A stretch of DNA of 64,000 nucleotides from Pseudorhizobium flavum (GTDB lineage Bacteria > Pseudomonadota > Alphaproteobacteria > Rhizobiales > Rhizobiaceae), in the NCBI RefSeq assembly GCF_902502825.2, contig NZ_LR723670.1, positions 1,302,001 to 1,366,000 of the forward strand, given 5' to 3'. The translations under genes were made by a program, and so were the position numbers. Below are positions 38,458-48,240 of this stretch, piece by piece. The notes beneath the pieces were generated by a model. The model saw nothing but the letters and a program-made list of their open reading frames with translations. It searched no databases and was not told the DNA's origin. Position 1 is the first letter of the stretch; every line of letters starts with the position of its first letter.

Positions 38458-38898
38458 CTAGAGTAGCCGATCGAGCAAACGGACGGCTGCTTCAAGCGTT
38501 CGCCTGTCCTCCTGCGAAAGGCGTTCCTCTATCAGGGCGGCGATCTCCGATGTCCGGGCCCGGCGAGAGCGGAGCAGTTCGGCACGTCCATTCTCGGTAA
38601 TGGAAAGAAGCTGGCTGCGCCCGTCGGCTGGGTTGGGCATCTTGCTGATCAGCCCATCCGATTCCAGCTGCCCGGCAACCAGCCGCATGCTCTGATGCCT
38701 GACGTTGCGACGTTCCGCCAGTTCCGCAACACTCAGCGGCCCCGACCGGTCCAGATGCGATAGCGTTTCCGACTGCGAAGTTGTCGGTGTACTCGCCTTC
38801 GTCTTGACGCCCCGGATGAATTTGCCAAGCGTGACGCGAAGGTCTTCTGCAAGGGTCAGTGCAGTGGTGTCTTTTTCCGATTCGGCGTCTGCGGCCAT
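38458..38898 (-). CDS. MarR family transcriptional regulator
   Basis: 146-residue winged-helix regulator. Recognition region: GPLSVAELAERRNVRHQSM, followed by the wing LISKMPNPADGRSQLLSIT, which has the family's D-x-R motif. A C-terminal dimerisation helix follows. Start ATG 38898 is chosen as the first residue of the acidic N-terminus; 26 more residues are possible upstream. It probably controls itself or the convergent SnoaL-like gene. Confidence 0.88.
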   Translation of the reverse strand: MAADAESEKDTTALTLAEDLRVTLGKFIRGVKTKASTPTTSQSETLSHLDRSGPLSVAELAERRNVRHQSMRLVAGQLESDGLISKMPNPADGRSQLLSITENGRAELLRSRRARTSEIAALIEERLSQEDRRTLEAAVRLLDRLL

Positions 38899-39048
38899 CA
38901 CTTTCCCTATCCTGCGAAACACCCGTTGGACCTCGTGTGCGCAAGCAAAACCCAATGGAACTGCGTTGGTCAGCATAACCGCAATTAAACTACTGCCGGC
39001 ACGACGTGTCGCGCCGGATCGCGGTGACGACTGCGTCTCTCGCCGATC

Positions 39049-39354
39049 CTATATGCCGGAGCCGTCAAGTTCTGCCTCGTCCTTGCCTTCCCATGCGGGG
39101 GGCAAGGTGAGTGCCTCGACATTAGCTGCAGGCATCGGCATCCAGCACTTCAGCTCCGGCTCCGCATATTCGATGATCCGGCCGGGCGCGGAATCGGAGG
39201 AGCGCCAGGCCTCTCCTCCATGCTGGTCTCCCCTGGCCCAGTAGACGAGATCGACGGCGCCGGGGCCTTGTTCGGACGGGCGTATGGTCACAAGAATGCG
39301 ACTGCCGTCCTTCGGTGCGGACCGCATCTGCCGCCAGCGGCCAGGTTCATCCAT
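39049..39354 (-). CDS. Hypothetical protein
   Basis: About 101 residues from ATG 39354, behind an AG-rich SD region (GGGAGGAAAGAAG). The N-terminal RWRQMRSAPKDGSRILVTI resembles short proteins found scattered in rhizobia and phages (DUF551-like start), then WMPMPAA near the C-terminus. No function can be given. It is soluble and acidic. Confidence 0.6.
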   Translation of the reverse strand: MDEPGRWRQMRSAPKDGSRILVTIRPSEQGPGAVDLVYWARGDQHGGEAWRSSDSAPGRIIEYAEPELKCWMPMPAANVEALTLPPAWEGKDEAELDGSGI

Positions 39355-39454
39355 TCTTCTTTCCTCCCAGACAGTTGGCCCAAGTGTCGCCGCGAGATCG
39401 CGTTCGGTCAACTCCAGTGCCCCAGCGCGATCCAGAGCATTTGTCGCCTGTCGC

Positions 39455-39793
39455 TCACGTCACGAAAGGCATGATGTCGACGCCGTCACCTGGGAATACG
39501 GTCAGATGCGGATGGTCGCGGAATAGCTGCGCGGCCGCTTCGGCGGTTTCCGCCTCGACGACGAGATAGCCGCAGAACGGATTCCGGGCCGCCGCCACGC
39601 CGTCCTTCGTCACGCGTGTCGTCTTGCCAACCATTCCGCCACGATCGACGATGAGCGCGGCATTGCGTTCTTCCCAGGCTTTCCATTGCGCTACGCCCAC
39701 GGCATCGATCGCATCCTGCTCGGCCTTCGGCATGTTGCGAAACGACGCGAGGTCCTCGGGCTTCATCGTGTAGACGGCAAGAAACCGGGGCAT
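39455..39793 (-). CDS. YCII-like domain protein
   Basis: 112 residues of a ferredoxin-like dimeric alpha/beta-barrel fold. The start PRFLAVYTMKPEDLASF and later CGYLVVEAETAEAAAQLF followed by HPHLTVFPGDGVDIMP match YCII/DGPF-type proteins. These small proteins are linked to sigma factors or to enzymatic roles elsewhere; here no such partner is adjacent. Start ATG 39793. Confidence 0.75.
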   Translation of the reverse strand: MPRFLAVYTMKPEDLASFRNMPKAEQDAIDAVGVAQWKAWEERNAALIVDRGGMVGKTTRVTKDGVAAARNPFCGYLVVEAETAEAAAQLFRDHPHLTVFPGDGVDIMPFVT

Positions 39794-39862
39794 CGGCGTA
39801 ACCTCCATCCGCTCGGTTGACCTCCCACGCCGCCGTATCCCTGATGGCGGCCTGTTCTGCCA

Positions 39863-41053
39863 CTACTGTCTCCGGTTTGCCTCCACCGTCACGCCCAGCA
39901 CGTCCGGAAGCGTGTTCGGCGCTCCCATGGCAGCGCCCATGATCATCGGGAAGGGGACCGGGTTTTCGGGCTCGGCCGAGATTGTGAGGTTGCCGGGGTT
40001 GTCGAGATAGGTATTGACCGCTTCCGTCACCATGTTCTGCAGCTTCGGCACATTGTACTGGGCGAGCATCATCGGCGTCATCGCCTTCAGCATCTGGGCC
40101 ATGTTCTCACCCGAGACGCCCTGTTCCTTGCCGGCATAATCGAGCGCGCGGCTGGTGATGCCGGCATCCTGGAAGCTGATCTCGGCACTGTTGAAGGTCA
40201 GTCGCTGCATCAGGCCGAGCATCGCAAGGCTCGCGGCATCCTGGGCCTCCTTGCCGGCGTTCGCTTCCATGGCCTGTGACGCCTGCTGCGCAGCACGCAC
40301 GAAGTCCATGGTATAGCCGGAGAAGCTGAGGGCCATCGAGAGCTTACCGACATTGGCGAAATCGAAGACATATTCTTCGAGATCGACCACGCCTTCCTCG
40401 GCCTGCCAGCTTCCCGACAGGCTCATGGTCCCCGAAAGCTTCGTCATCCCGAGCGACTGGAGAGCCTCACGGGACTTGGCATCCTCGACCGTCGACAGAT
40501 CGGCTTCAATGCCGTCGACTTCGATCGCAAATCCGACCGCGGACTGGTCTTCGGCAAAATCGGTGGCGGAACTGGACGAGGCGACCGAGAATACGGTCTT
40601 TCCGTCGACAGTGACCTTCATCGGTCCGGTAGAGGCTTCCTCATAGAGAAGGACGGAGTCCAGGCTATCGCCCGTGGCCGTGGCGGGGACGGTCACGCCG
40701 CTCATCGATATGTCTGAGATCGTGACAGTGGTCTTGTCTTCCGTCGCGGTCACATCGGGAAAGGCCACGGTCTCTATGAAGTAGCCGCCATTGTCTTCCT
40801 CGACGCCCTCGAGGGTGATGTCCCCAAGCGTGATGGCGGGGTCGGCCTCGACCGGCTTATAGGTGGCGCCGCGCAGGGTCACTGTGGACCCGCGCACGTC
40901 GATTGTCTGGGCAGCGAGCGGAGCGCCCGGCATGCCCATGGCCGCATTCAGCTTCGCCATCAGGTCTGTTCCGTCAAGCGAAAATGCAGGCCCTGCCATC
41001 ATCATCAAAGCGCCGCCGGCTGCCAGAGCCCGCATCGTGCCTGCATAAGACAT
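39863..41053 (-). CDS. Exported protein of unknown function
   Basis: 396 residues. A Sec signal peptide ([19 protein letters not shown], residues 6-24) is followed by a long Ser/Thr/Asp-rich, beta-prone body with no Cys and no membrane span, acidic overall. Segments such as [19 protein letters not shown] recur in style (strand-turn-strand with Gly), suggesting a lipid-binding or AsmA-like beta fold, but I do not recognise the family. The start at 41053 is set by the signal peptide; the longer frame lacks one. Independent gene between YCII and parC. Confidence 0.7.
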   Translation of the reverse strand: MSYAGTMRALAAGGALMMMAGPAFSLDGTDLMAKLNAAMGMPGAPLAAQTIDVRGSTVTLRGATYKPVEADPAITLGDITLEGVEEDNGGYFIETVAFPDVTATEDKTTVTISDISMSGVTVPATATGDSLDSVLLYEEASTGPMKVTVDGKTVFSVASSSSATDFAEDQSAVGFAIEVDGIEADLSTVEDAKSREALQSLGMTKLSGTMSLSGSWQAEEGVVDLEEYVFDFANVGKLSMALSFSGYTMDFVRAAQQASQAMEANAGKEAQDAASLAMLGLMQRLTFNSAEISFQDAGITSRALDYAGKEQGVSGENMAQMLKAMTPMMLAQYNVPKLQNMVTEAVNTYLDNPGNLTISAEPENPVPFPMIMGAAMGAPNTLPDVLGVTVEANRRQ

Positions 41054-41239
41054 CGTCAATCCTCCTGTAGGCATCTGCCCGTAGCGTTCCGTTTTGCCTG
41101 TTATACGAGGCAGCGAAGAAACGTCCATGGTTTTTGTTCCCCGCCGACAGTGGTGGAAGCGCCGTTTCCGTGCCGTCATCCACAGGCGCATGTCCTGTAT
41201 TTCTTGCCGAGAATCGGGCTTTCCGCTAGTCAAGGCCCC

Positions 41240-43498
41240 ATGGGACAAAATCTTACACCGCCGTCAGACGGCGAGGGCGGCGACCATATTCTTACGGTCG
41301 ACCTGAAGGCGGCACTCGAAGAGCGCTATCTCGCCTATGCACTGTCGACGATCATGCATCGCGCGCTTCCGGACGTCCGTGACGGCCTGAAGCCGGTGCA
41401 CCGCCGCATCATCCATGCAATGAGCGAAATGGGCATCCGTCCCAATTCGGCTTTCAAGAAATGCGCCCGCATCGTCGGCGACGTCATCGGTAAATTCCAC
41501 CCGCATGGCGACCAGTCGGTCTATGACGCACTGGTGCGCCTCGCGCAGGATTTCTCGCAGCGCTATCCCGTCGTCGACGGGCAGGGCAACTTCGGCAATA
41601 TCGACGGCGACAGTGCGGCCGCCTATCGGTACACCGAGGCGCGCATGACCGAGGTGGCAGCTCTCCTCCTCGAGGGGATCGACCAGGATGCCGTCGACTT
41701 CCGCCCGACCTACAACGAGGAGGACGAGGAACCCGTCGTCCTGCCGGCGGCCTTCCCGAACCTGCTTGCCAACGGCGCCTCCGGCATCGCGGTCGGCATG
41801 GCGACGTCCATCCCGCCCCACAACGCCCATGAACTCTGCGACGCAGCACTCCACTTGATCAAGCATCGGGATGCGACCGTCGAGAAGCTCGTTGAATTCG
41901 TTCCCGGCCCGGACATGCCGACCGGCGGCATCATTATCGATAGCCGCGAGTCCATCATCGAGTCCTACAAGACCGGTCGCGGCGGCTTTCGCGTGCGGGC
42001 GAAGTGGGAGACGGAGGACCTTGGTCGCGGCGGCTACCAGATCGTCGTCACCGAAATCCCCTATCAGGTGCAGAAGTCGCGGCTGATCGAGAAGATCGCT
42101 GAGCTCCTCATCGCCCGCAAGCTGCCGCTGCTTGAGGATGTCCGGGACGAATCCGCCGAGGATGTCCGCATCGTGCTCGTGCCGAAGAGCCGTACGGTGG
42201 ACGCCACGCTGCTGATGGAATCGCTCTTCCGACTGACGGATCTGGAAAACCGCTTCCCGCTCAACATGAACGTCCTGTCCATGGGCAAGGTGCCCAAGGT
42301 CATGGCGTTGAACGAGATCCTGCTGGAATGGCTGGACCACCGCAAGACCGTCCTCATCCGGCGCTCGAAATTCCGGCTTGCCGCGATCGACCGGCGGCTG
42401 GAAATCCTCGGCGGCCTGCTGATCGCCTATCTCAACCTCGACGAGGTGATCCGCATCATCCGCGAGGAAGACGAGCCGAAGCCGGTGATGATTGCCAAAT
42501 GGGATCTCACGGACATCCAGGCCGAAGCCATCCTCAACATGCGCCTGCGCAACCTGCGCAAGTTGGAGGAGTTCGAGATCCGCAAGGAGTTCGATGAACT
42601 CACCCAGGAGAAGGCCGACATCGAGGCGCTGCTCGCCTCCGATGACAAGCTGTGGCGGGTGGTGGAAGTCGAGATCCAGGACGTCAAGAAGAAGTTCGCC
42701 AAGGCAACCGAGCTTGGCCGCCGGCGCACGCAGTTCGCCGAAGCTCCGGAAGCGGACGTTGACGCCATCCAGCAGGCGATGATTGAGAAGGAGCCGGTGA
42801 CGGTCGTCCTCTCGCAGAAGGGCTGGATCCGTGCGCTGAAGGGCCATATCGGCGACACCTCGTCGCTCACCTTCAAGGAAGGTGATGCGCTGAAGCTCGC
42901 CTTCCCGGCCCAAACTACGGACAAACTGCTGCTCGTCACCACCGGAGGCAAGGCCTACACGCTCGGAGCCGACAAGCTGCCGGGCGGCCGCGGCCATGGC
43001 GAGCCGGTCCGCATCATGGTGGACATGGAGAACGACCAGGACATCCTGGCTGCCTTCGTCCACGACCCGTCGCGCAAGCTGATCCTTGCCTCGACTGCCG
43101 GCAACGGCTTCGTGGTGGCAGAAAGCGAAATGGTCGCCAATACCCGCAAGGGCAAGCAGATCATGAATGTTGGTATGCCGGACGAGGCAAAGCTCGTCGT
43201 GCCGGTGTCCGGCGATCACGTCGCGGCGGTCGGGGAGAACCGCAAGATGCTTGTCTTCCCGCTCTTGCAACTGCCGGAAATGACCCGCGGCAAGGGCGTG
43301 CGCCTGCAGCGCTACAAGGACGGCGGCATTTCTGACGTGAAGTGCTTTGCCATGGACCAAGGCCTTACCTGGGAGGATTCGGCCGGCCGCGTCTTCACGA
43401 AGACGAAGGACGAACTGGTGGAATGGCTGGGCGACCGCGCCTCTGCCGGCCGGCTGGTGCCAAAGGGCTTCCCGCGCAGCGGCAAGTTCGCGGGATAA
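41240..43498 (+). CDS. parC: DNA topoisomerase IV subunit A
   Basis: Type IIA topoisomerase A subunit of 752 residues that decatenates daughter chromosomes with ParE. The winged-helix domain carries the catalytic Tyr131 in [10 protein letters not shown], and the [20 protein letters not shown] segment precedes it. A coiled-coil and gate region lies near residues 380-480. The C-terminal beta-pinwheel is shorter than in GyrA and lacks a GyrA box, which favours ParC. Start ATG 41240. Its stop abuts the convergent Doc gene. Confidence 0.95.
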   Translation: MGQNLTPPSDGEGGDHILTVDLKAALEERYLAYALSTIMHRALPDVRDGLKPVHRRIIHAMSEMGIRPNSAFKKCARIVGDVIGKFHPHGDQSVYDALVRLAQDFSQRYPVVDGQGNFGNIDGDSAAAYRYTEARMTEVAALLLEGIDQDAVDFRPTYNEEDEEPVVLPAAFPNLLANGASGIAVGMATSIPPHNAHELCDAALHLIKHRDATVEKLVEFVPGPDMPTGGIIIDSRESIIESYKTGRGGFRVRAKWETEDLGRGGYQIVVTEIPYQVQKSRLIEKIAELLIARKLPLLEDVRDESAEDVRIVLVPKSRTVDATLLMESLFRLTDLENRFPLNMNVLSMGKVPKVMALNEILLEWLDHRKTVLIRRSKFRLAAIDRRLEILGGLLIAYLNLDEVIRIIREEDEPKPVMIAKWDLTDIQAEAILNMRLRNLRKLEEFEIRKEFDELTQEKADIEALLASDDKLWRVVEVEIQDVKKKFAKATELGRRRTQFAEAPEADVDAIQQAMIEKEPVTVVLSQKGWIRALKGHIGDTSSLTFKEGDALKLAFPAQTTDKLLLVTTGGKAYTLGADKLPGGRGHGEPVRIMVDMENDQDILAAFVHDPSRKLILASTAGNGFVVAESEMVANTRKGKQIMNVGMPDEAKLVVPVSGDHVAAVGENRKMLVFPLLQLPEMTRGKGVRLQRYKDGGISDVKCFAMDQGLTWEDSAGRVFTKTKDELVEWLGDRASAGRLVPKGFPRSGKFAG

Positions 43499-43888
43499 TC
43501 AGGGGTAGCGGACGGTGTGATCGCGCAGAAAGCCCGTCGCACCTTCCTCGTCGATCTCACCTGCAGCGACGGCGAGGACGAAGGCGACGATTTCCGCCTG
43601 CGTCGCTTCGATCAGGTATCCGTTGATGAGCAGGAAGGTGAAGGCAGCAAGGTAGGCGGTCCGCTTATTGCCGTCTGCGAACGCGTGACCGCGCGCAAAA
43701 CCGCATAAGTAAGCTGCGGCCAAGCAAAAGAGATCCTCTTCGCCGTAGTTGTTCTTGTGGAGAGGGCGTGCCAATGCCGCCTCAAGCGCGTTTTCATCTC
43801 GGATGCCCGGCAGTCCCCCATGTTCCGCCAACTGCTCGCAATGGATGATCTCGATTGCTGGCCGCGATAGCCATTTCACAGTTGTCAC
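43499..43888 (-). CDS. doc: Doc-type toxin (Fic/Doc fold)
   Basis: 129-residue toxin of the Doc branch of the Fic fold; phage P1 Doc phosphorylates EF-Tu and stops translation. The active-site motif HAFADGNKR at residues 68-76 is intact, and AYLCGFARGHAF and the C-terminal helices match. It starts at a GTG whose GTGA overlaps the TGA of the antitoxin gene. It is convergent with parC with no gap. Confidence 0.9.
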   Translation of the reverse strand: MTTVKWLSRPAIEIIHCEQLAEHGGLPGIRDENALEAALARPLHKNNYGEEDLFCLAAAYLCGFARGHAFADGNKRTAYLAAFTFLLINGYLIEATQAEIVAFVLAVAAGEIDEEGATGFLRDHTVRYP

Positions 43889-44106
43889 TTCGCCAGTTCT
43901 CGGAGGGCAACCTTATATTTTTGCATGCCCACACGGGCAGCCTTCAGTTGCTCGGCAAGGTCGGGTTGCTCCGGTACCAGGGAAATGCTGCCCCCTTCTT
44001 CCCGAATTTCGACGGTATCCCCCGCCTTCAGTCCGAGACGATCCAGCACGTCCTTGGGGATGATGATGCCCTCGGAATTGCCGATCTTACGAATTGTGGC
44101 GTTCAT
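43885..44106 (-). CDS. AbrB/MazE-type antitoxin
   Basis: 73-residue swapped-hairpin AbrB protein: RKIGNSEGIIIPKDVLDRL and LKAGDTVEIREEGGSISLV are typical of SpoVT/AbrB DNA-binding. The C-terminal residues 48-73 (PDLAEQLKAARVG onwards) are the likely toxin-binding tail. It overlaps Doc by 4 nt, and is preceded by a promoter with an operator-like repeat. The pairing of an AbrB-fold antitoxin with a Doc toxin differs from the Phd-Doc of phage P1. Confidence 0.88.
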   Translation of the reverse strand: MNATIRKIGNSEGIIIPKDVLDRLGLKAGDTVEIREEGGSISLVPEQPDLAEQLKAARVGMQKYKVALRELAK

Positions 44107-44120
44107 GGTTGAGCCCTTGT

Positions 44121-44161
44121 GTTGTAACGAGGTTATAACATGAGGGTTGATGTGCTGGCAA
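44121..44161 (-). promoter_or_regulatory. Promoter and operator of the AbrB-Doc operon
   Basis: On the - strand, -35 TTGCCA (44156-44161) and -10 TATAAC (44132-44137) are 18 nt apart. Overlapping the -10 are two near-palindromic 8-mers, GTTATAAC (44132-44139) and GTTGTAAC (44121-44128), 11 bp apart, a likely site for autoregulation by the AbrB antitoxin. SD AAGGG lies before the ATG at 44106. Confidence 0.6.
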
Positions 44162-45040
44162 TCAAGCGAGCAAGCCGGCCTCTTTTCCTAGGCGCATCAG
44201 CCGCATCTGCCACACCGAATGCGCTACCAGCGCCAGCACGAGGATAGCACCTCCGACAAGCGCTTGCGCTGCCGGAACTTCGGAGAATACGATCCACACC
44301 CAGACCGGTGCGAGGATAGTCTCCAGCAGGTAGAACATGCCGACCTCGGGGCCGCTGAGATAACGCGGGCCGGTCGCGAGGCACCAGAAGGCGAGGGGGA
44401 TCATCACGGCGCCGTCGAAGATCACCCAGACCGGCGCAGCGACGGCGAAACCCTGCTGCGCCACGAAGACGAGCCCGACCAATGCCGGGATAACCGTCGC
44501 CACCAGCGGGACGAAACCCATGTCGCGCCCGCTCTTGCGGCCGATCGTGATGGCGCCGGCGAGCAAGGCCGACGTCGAAAGCGCAAGCCCGTCACCGAAC
44601 AACCCGCCAGCCTCCAGCCCACCCGCGACGATCAGAGCCACACCCGCAACCATCACGCTCATGGTCACGATCGTGGAGAATGAAGGCACCTCCTTCAGCG
44701 CCAGCCAGCCGAACAGGGCAGCGAACATAGGGGTGAAGGCGACGATGAAGACGACATTGGCCGTGGCGGTGTTGAAGACGGCGCCAAGGAAGGTCATTGT
44801 CGAAATCCCGTAGCACAGGCCGGCAAGCACGCCCGCCTTGCCGGGCACTAGCACCGGGGGCTTCTTCGCGAAGAAGCGCAGCAGGAGCCAAATCGTCATG
44901 CCCGCTGCAAACGTCATCACGCTGCGCAGCGCGATGACCGACCACACCTCGCCCTGTCCGAGCTTGACGAGCGGGACGTCAAAGGAGAGCGCAAGCCCGC
45001 CGAGGGTGGTCAGGGCAAGGCCCTTCTGGTGATCATTCAT
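44162..45040 (-). CDS. EamA/DMT family transporter
   Basis: 292-residue inner-membrane protein with ten hydrophobic segments in two EamA repeats (first with SFDVPLVKLGQGEVW and ALRSVMTFAAGMTIWLLL, second with AVAAPVWVIFDGAVMIPLA). Export of metabolites is usual for the family; substrate unknown. Its stop abuts the -35 of the toxin-antitoxin promoter. It lies 11 nt downstream of the bpt stop codon? No: bpt ends at 45052 and this gene starts at 45040, so both may share one leftward transcript. Confidence 0.87.
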   Translation of the reverse strand: MNDHQKGLALTTLGGLALSFDVPLVKLGQGEVWSVIALRSVMTFAAGMTIWLLLRFFAKKPPVLVPGKAGVLAGLCYGISTMTFLGAVFNTATANVVFIVAFTPMFAALFGWLALKEVPSFSTIVTMSVMVAGVALIVAGGLEAGGLFGDGLALSTSALLAGAITIGRKSGRDMGFVPLVATVIPALVGLVFVAQQGFAVAAPVWVIFDGAVMIPLAFWCLATGPRYLSGPEVGMFYLLETILAPVWVWIVFSEVPAAQALVGGAILVLALVAHSVWQMRLMRLGKEAGLLA

Positions 45041-45051
45041 GGGATGGGTCT

Positions 45052-45810
45052 TCAGATGTCGGTGGCGGGGTCGAAGCGTTCCCAGCCGCGCGGCGTCAGG
45101 TGTTCCTGCGGCTGGAAGCGCGTCTTGTAGCCCATCTTGCTCGATCCCTTCACCCAGTAGCCGAGATAGACATGCGGCAGGCCGAGCGCCTGCGTGCGGC
45201 TGATGTGATCGAGGATCATGAAGGTGCCGAGCGAGCGCTTGGCAAGACGTGTGTTGAAGAAGGAATAGACCATGGACAGGCCGTCGCTCATCGTGTCTGT
45301 CAACGCGACTGCCAGCAGTTCACCCTTCCGCTCGCCGATACCCGCTCCCGGCTCACGCTTGCGGTACTCAATGATGCGTGTGTTGACATGCGTGTCCTCG
45401 ACCATGATCGCATAGTCGAGCGCCGACATGTCCGACATGCCGCCCCTCTGGTGGCGGTCGTCGAGGTATCGCCGGAAGAGCGAAAACTGCTCGGTCGACG
45501 GTTGCGCCGGCAGGAGCGTCGACACCACGTCGGCATTGGCGGCGAGCACGCGCCGCATCGTCCGCCCGGGCTGGAATTCGTCGGCGAGGATGCGAACGGA
45601 AATACAGGCCCGGCAGGTCTCGCAGGCGGGGCGATAGGCGATGTTCTGGGATCGCCGGAAGCCGCCCTGGGTCAGGAGGTCGTTCATCTCCGCCGCCCGC
45701 GGCCCGACCAGGTGGGTGAACACCTTGCGCTCCATCTGACCCGGAAGGTAGGGACAGGTCGCCGGGGCTGTCAGGTAGAACTGCGGGGAAGGCGTGGTCT
45801 GAGTATTCAT
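45052..45810 (-). CDS. bpt: Aspartate/glutamate leucyltransferase
   Basis: N-end rule enzyme (Bpt/Ate family) that attaches Leu from Leu-tRNA to N-terminal Asp or Glu, marking proteins for ClpS-ClpAP. 252 residues. The N-terminal Cys cluster [14 protein letters not shown] and [10 protein letters not shown] are the family signature; [16 protein letters not shown] and [17 protein letters not shown] are conserved in the C-domain. Start ATG 45810 ([20 protein letters not shown]). Followed by EamA 11 nt later. Confidence 0.94.
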   Translation of the reverse strand: MNTQTTPSPQFYLTAPATCPYLPGQMERKVFTHLVGPRAAEMNDLLTQGGFRRSQNIAYRPACETCRACISVRILADEFQPGRTMRRVLAANADVVSTLLPAQPSTEQFSLFRRYLDDRHQRGGMSDMSALDYAIMVEDTHVNTRIIEYRKREPGAGIGERKGELLAVALTDTMSDGLSMVYSFFNTRLAKRSLGTFMILDHISRTQALGLPHVYLGYWVKGSSKMGYKTRFQPQEHLTPRGWERFDPATDI

Positions 45811-45944
45811 CGCGGCGCGATTGGTTCCGTCCTGGCTTCCAGATGATGCCGTAACAGCCATACCATGGCGCAGATTGGGAAAACGTCAACAGCGCCTGAA
45901 GTGGTTGCTCCGGGCGCCGTGCGATAAGGTGTTGATGGACCCGG

Positions 45945-46403
45945 TCAGTCGGTACGGACGATGACGGTGCCCAGCAGCATGTCATGGACGAGCCGCGACC
46001 GCTCGGTGAATAGGCCCGCAAGCAGGATGAGCGGCGTCAGCACCGAATTGATGATCCAGAACAGCACCGTGTGGACCATGGCGGTCAGAAAATCCATCCG
46101 ACGGCCGTCGAGCCGCATCATGGCTACACCCATGGCCCGCATGCCGGGCGTTGCCTGGTTGGGGCCGCCGAGCGTCATGCCGAAATAGAGAAGCGCGACG
46201 ATGACGAAGAGCGCCGGATAGAGAAAGAAGCCAAGGCCGAGCGTGATGATGCCAAGGAAGAAGACGATCACCGCGGCTGGAATGCACAGCAGCAGCACGA
46301 TGGCGTAGTCGATCACGAAGGCGAAGGCCCGCCGTGACAGCACGCCGCTATAGGCGCGCCAGTCGTCCGGCGCGGTGTAGGTCGGGGTCGGGTCGAGGCT
46401 CAT
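45945..46403 (-). CDS. RDD family membrane protein
   Basis: 152 residues with the RDD-family arrangement: the first helix after RRAFAFVIDYAIVLLLCI (the R/D signature), a second helix with AAVIVFFLGIITLGLGFFLY, and a third near LFWIINSVLTPLILLAGLF followed by TERSRLVHDMLLGTVIVR. Small integral membrane protein of unknown role; no catalytic motif. It is leftward like hemB and bpt. Confidence 0.87.
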   Translation of the reverse strand: MSLDPTPTYTAPDDWRAYSGVLSRRAFAFVIDYAIVLLLCIPAAVIVFFLGIITLGLGFFLYPALFVIVALLYFGMTLGGPNQATPGMRAMGVAMMRLDGRRMDFLTAMVHTVLFWIINSVLTPLILLAGLFTERSRLVHDMLLGTVIVRTD

Positions 46404-46474
46404 CGGCTTTGTCTCCGGTTAGGTGATAAAGCATATGGGAGGTCTCCGCCGCTGGTGCAAGCGCAGCTCCTCCG

Positions 46475-47488
46475 TCACCCCTTTGCGAGCTTCCGCGCCA
46501 CTTCCAGCGAGAAATAGCTGATAATGCCGTCGCAGCCGGCGCGCTTGAAGCAGAGCAGGGTCTCCATCATGATCCGGTCGCCGTCGATCCAGCCGTTCAT
46601 CGCCGCCGCCTTGATCTGCGTGTATTCCCCCGAGACCTGGTAGGCGAAGGTGGGAAGTCCGAACGCTTCCTTGATGCGCCAGCAGATGTCGAGATAGGCG
46701 AGCCCCGGCTTCACCATCAGCATGTCGGCGCCTTCCTCGACATCGAGTGCGGCATCCCGCAACGCCTCGGTACCGTTCGCCGGGCTGATGTAATAGCTGT
46801 TCTTGTCGCCCTTCAGCAGACCACCGGTATTGATCGCCTCGCGATAGGGACCGTAGAAGCCCGAGGCGAACTTCGTGGCATAGGACATGATGCCGACATC
46901 CTGGTGGCCGGCGGTATCAAGCCCCCGGCGGATGGCGCCGATCCGGCCGTCCATCATGTCCGACGGCGCGATGATGTCGGCGCCCGCATTGGCCTGCATC
47001 ACCGCCGCACGCACGATCTGGTCGACCGTCTCGTCGTTGACGATGACACCGTCGCGCAGGATGCCGTCATGGCCGTGGCTCGTGAACGGATCGAGCGCCA
47101 CGTCGGTGATGATGCCGATGTTCGGGACCGCCTTCTTGATCGCCGCCGTTGCCCGGTTGATGAGGTTGTCCGCGGCGACGCTCTGCGAGCCGGTCTCGTC
47201 GCGCAACTCCATTTCGATGTCGGGGAAGGTCGCGATCGCGGGGATGCCGAGGTCGGCCGCCTCCTTCACCGCCTCCACCGCCTTGTCGACGCTCATCCGG
47301 TTGACGCCCGGCATGGCGGCGATGGGATCAATGATGCCGGTCCCCGGCACGAGGAAGATCGGCCAGATCAGATCCTCGACGGTCAGCCGGTTCTCCTGCA
47401 CCATGCGTCGCGTCCAGTCCGCCTTGCGGTTTCGCCGCATGCGACGGTGGCCGGTGATCTCGTCCACCAGATGCGTCTTGTCGGTCAT
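46475..47488 (-). CDS. hemB: Delta-aminolevulinic acid dehydratase (porphobilinogen synthase)
   Basis: Condenses two 5-aminolevulinates to porphobilinogen in haem synthesis; 337 residues. Schiff-base Lys260 lies in DMLMVKPGLAYLD and the second active-site Lys206 in YATKFASGFYGP. The metal region reads ALDPFTSHGHDG with Asp/Ala in place of the zinc-binding cysteines, so this is the Mg-type enzyme seen in many alphaproteobacteria. I prefer ATG 47488 to 47494 because GAGG lies 7 nt upstream of it. Confidence 0.95.
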   Translation of the reverse strand: MTDKTHLVDEITGHRRMRRNRKADWTRRMVQENRLTVEDLIWPIFLVPGTGIIDPIAAMPGVNRMSVDKAVEAVKEAADLGIPAIATFPDIEMELRDETGSQSVAADNLINRATAAIKKAVPNIGIITDVALDPFTSHGHDGILRDGVIVNDETVDQIVRAAVMQANAGADIIAPSDMMDGRIGAIRRGLDTAGHQDVGIMSYATKFASGFYGPYREAINTGGLLKGDKNSYYISPANGTEALRDAALDVEEGADMLMVKPGLAYLDICWRIKEAFGLPTFAYQVSGEYTQIKAAAMNGWIDGDRIMMETLLCFKRAGCDGIISYFSLEVARKLAKG

Positions 47489-47629
47489 GGACATGCCTCG
47501 CTGTCTTTTCGTGATGTCATGCCACTTACCATCCCGGAGGATGATTGCGAATGGCCAGATCGACGCGCCCCGCTTGCGTCTGGCTTCTTGCGGCTGGCGG
47601 CTGCAACGCGCGCCGGGTAATGTGGCGCC

Positions 47630-48061
47630 ATGGAACCTGATTCACCCACAGTGCCGAAGCGGACGCTGACGCAGATCCTGTTCGTCCTGTTTCTCCGTAT
47701 CGTCGCCATGACCTGCTTCTGGTTCGGCCTGCAGTATTGGGCGATGCTGGTGGGATACACGCTCGACGGTGGCGGACGATTCGACCTGCTGTCCCTTCCG
47801 TGGCAGGTGGCCGCGCCAAGCCTCGCAGTGTTGTTTCCGGTAGCCTCCCTCGGTCTCTGGCTTGCCGTCTCCTGGGGCCCGGTCCTCTACGCGCTCGCGG
47901 CGATCATCCAGTTTCTGATGTACAATCTGTGGGCGGATATCTTCGGCGCGAACGTCTTCGTCCTGCTTTTCCACGCGGTCGTCGCGCTTCTCTATCTGCT
48001 CTTCCGCATCGCTTTCTGGCTGGAAGACCGGCGCAGGGCGGATCAGGTAACCCCCCCTTAA
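47630..48061 (+). CDS. DUF6163-like small membrane protein
   Basis: 143-residue protein with about four hydrophobic segments (FVLFLRIVAMTCFWFGLQYW, LAVLFPVASLGLWLAVSW, VLYALAAIIQFLMYNLWA, VFVLLFHAVVALLYLLFRI). It fits the small integral membrane proteins found next to ldtR in Rhizobiaceae genomes; I recall the family as DUF6163 but am not certain. It may be part of the envelope cluster with ldtR/ldtP. Confidence 0.7.
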   Translation: MEPDSPTVPKRTLTQILFVLFLRIVAMTCFWFGLQYWAMLVGYTLDGGGRFDLLSLPWQVAAPSLAVLFPVASLGLWLAVSWGPVLYALAAIIQFLMYNLWADIFGANVFVLLFHAVVALLYLLFRIAFWLEDRRRADQVTPP

Positions 48062-48240
48062 CCCTCGTTCGAAAGCTTTCAAGCTTCCGATTTTAATGAA
48101 CTTCGGACCTAACCTTTTGATTCTTATGGAGCGATCTGCGTCGCGACGGATGCTGCCTTGTCTCGGCCGCAATCGACGAATGCCGGGTAAGCGGTTGTTA
48201 AGTATGTGTTTTAAGTCGAATTTTATGGGCATTCGATAGT

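Noticed and set aside
41264..43360. 698-codon frame antisense to parC
   Set aside because: Shadow frame; His/Asp/Leu-rich composition typical of antisense of a GC-rich gene.
48198..48214. TTAA-spaced repeats before ldtR as a CtrA box
   Set aside because: The spacing between TTAA elements is 9, not the 7 expected for CtrA.
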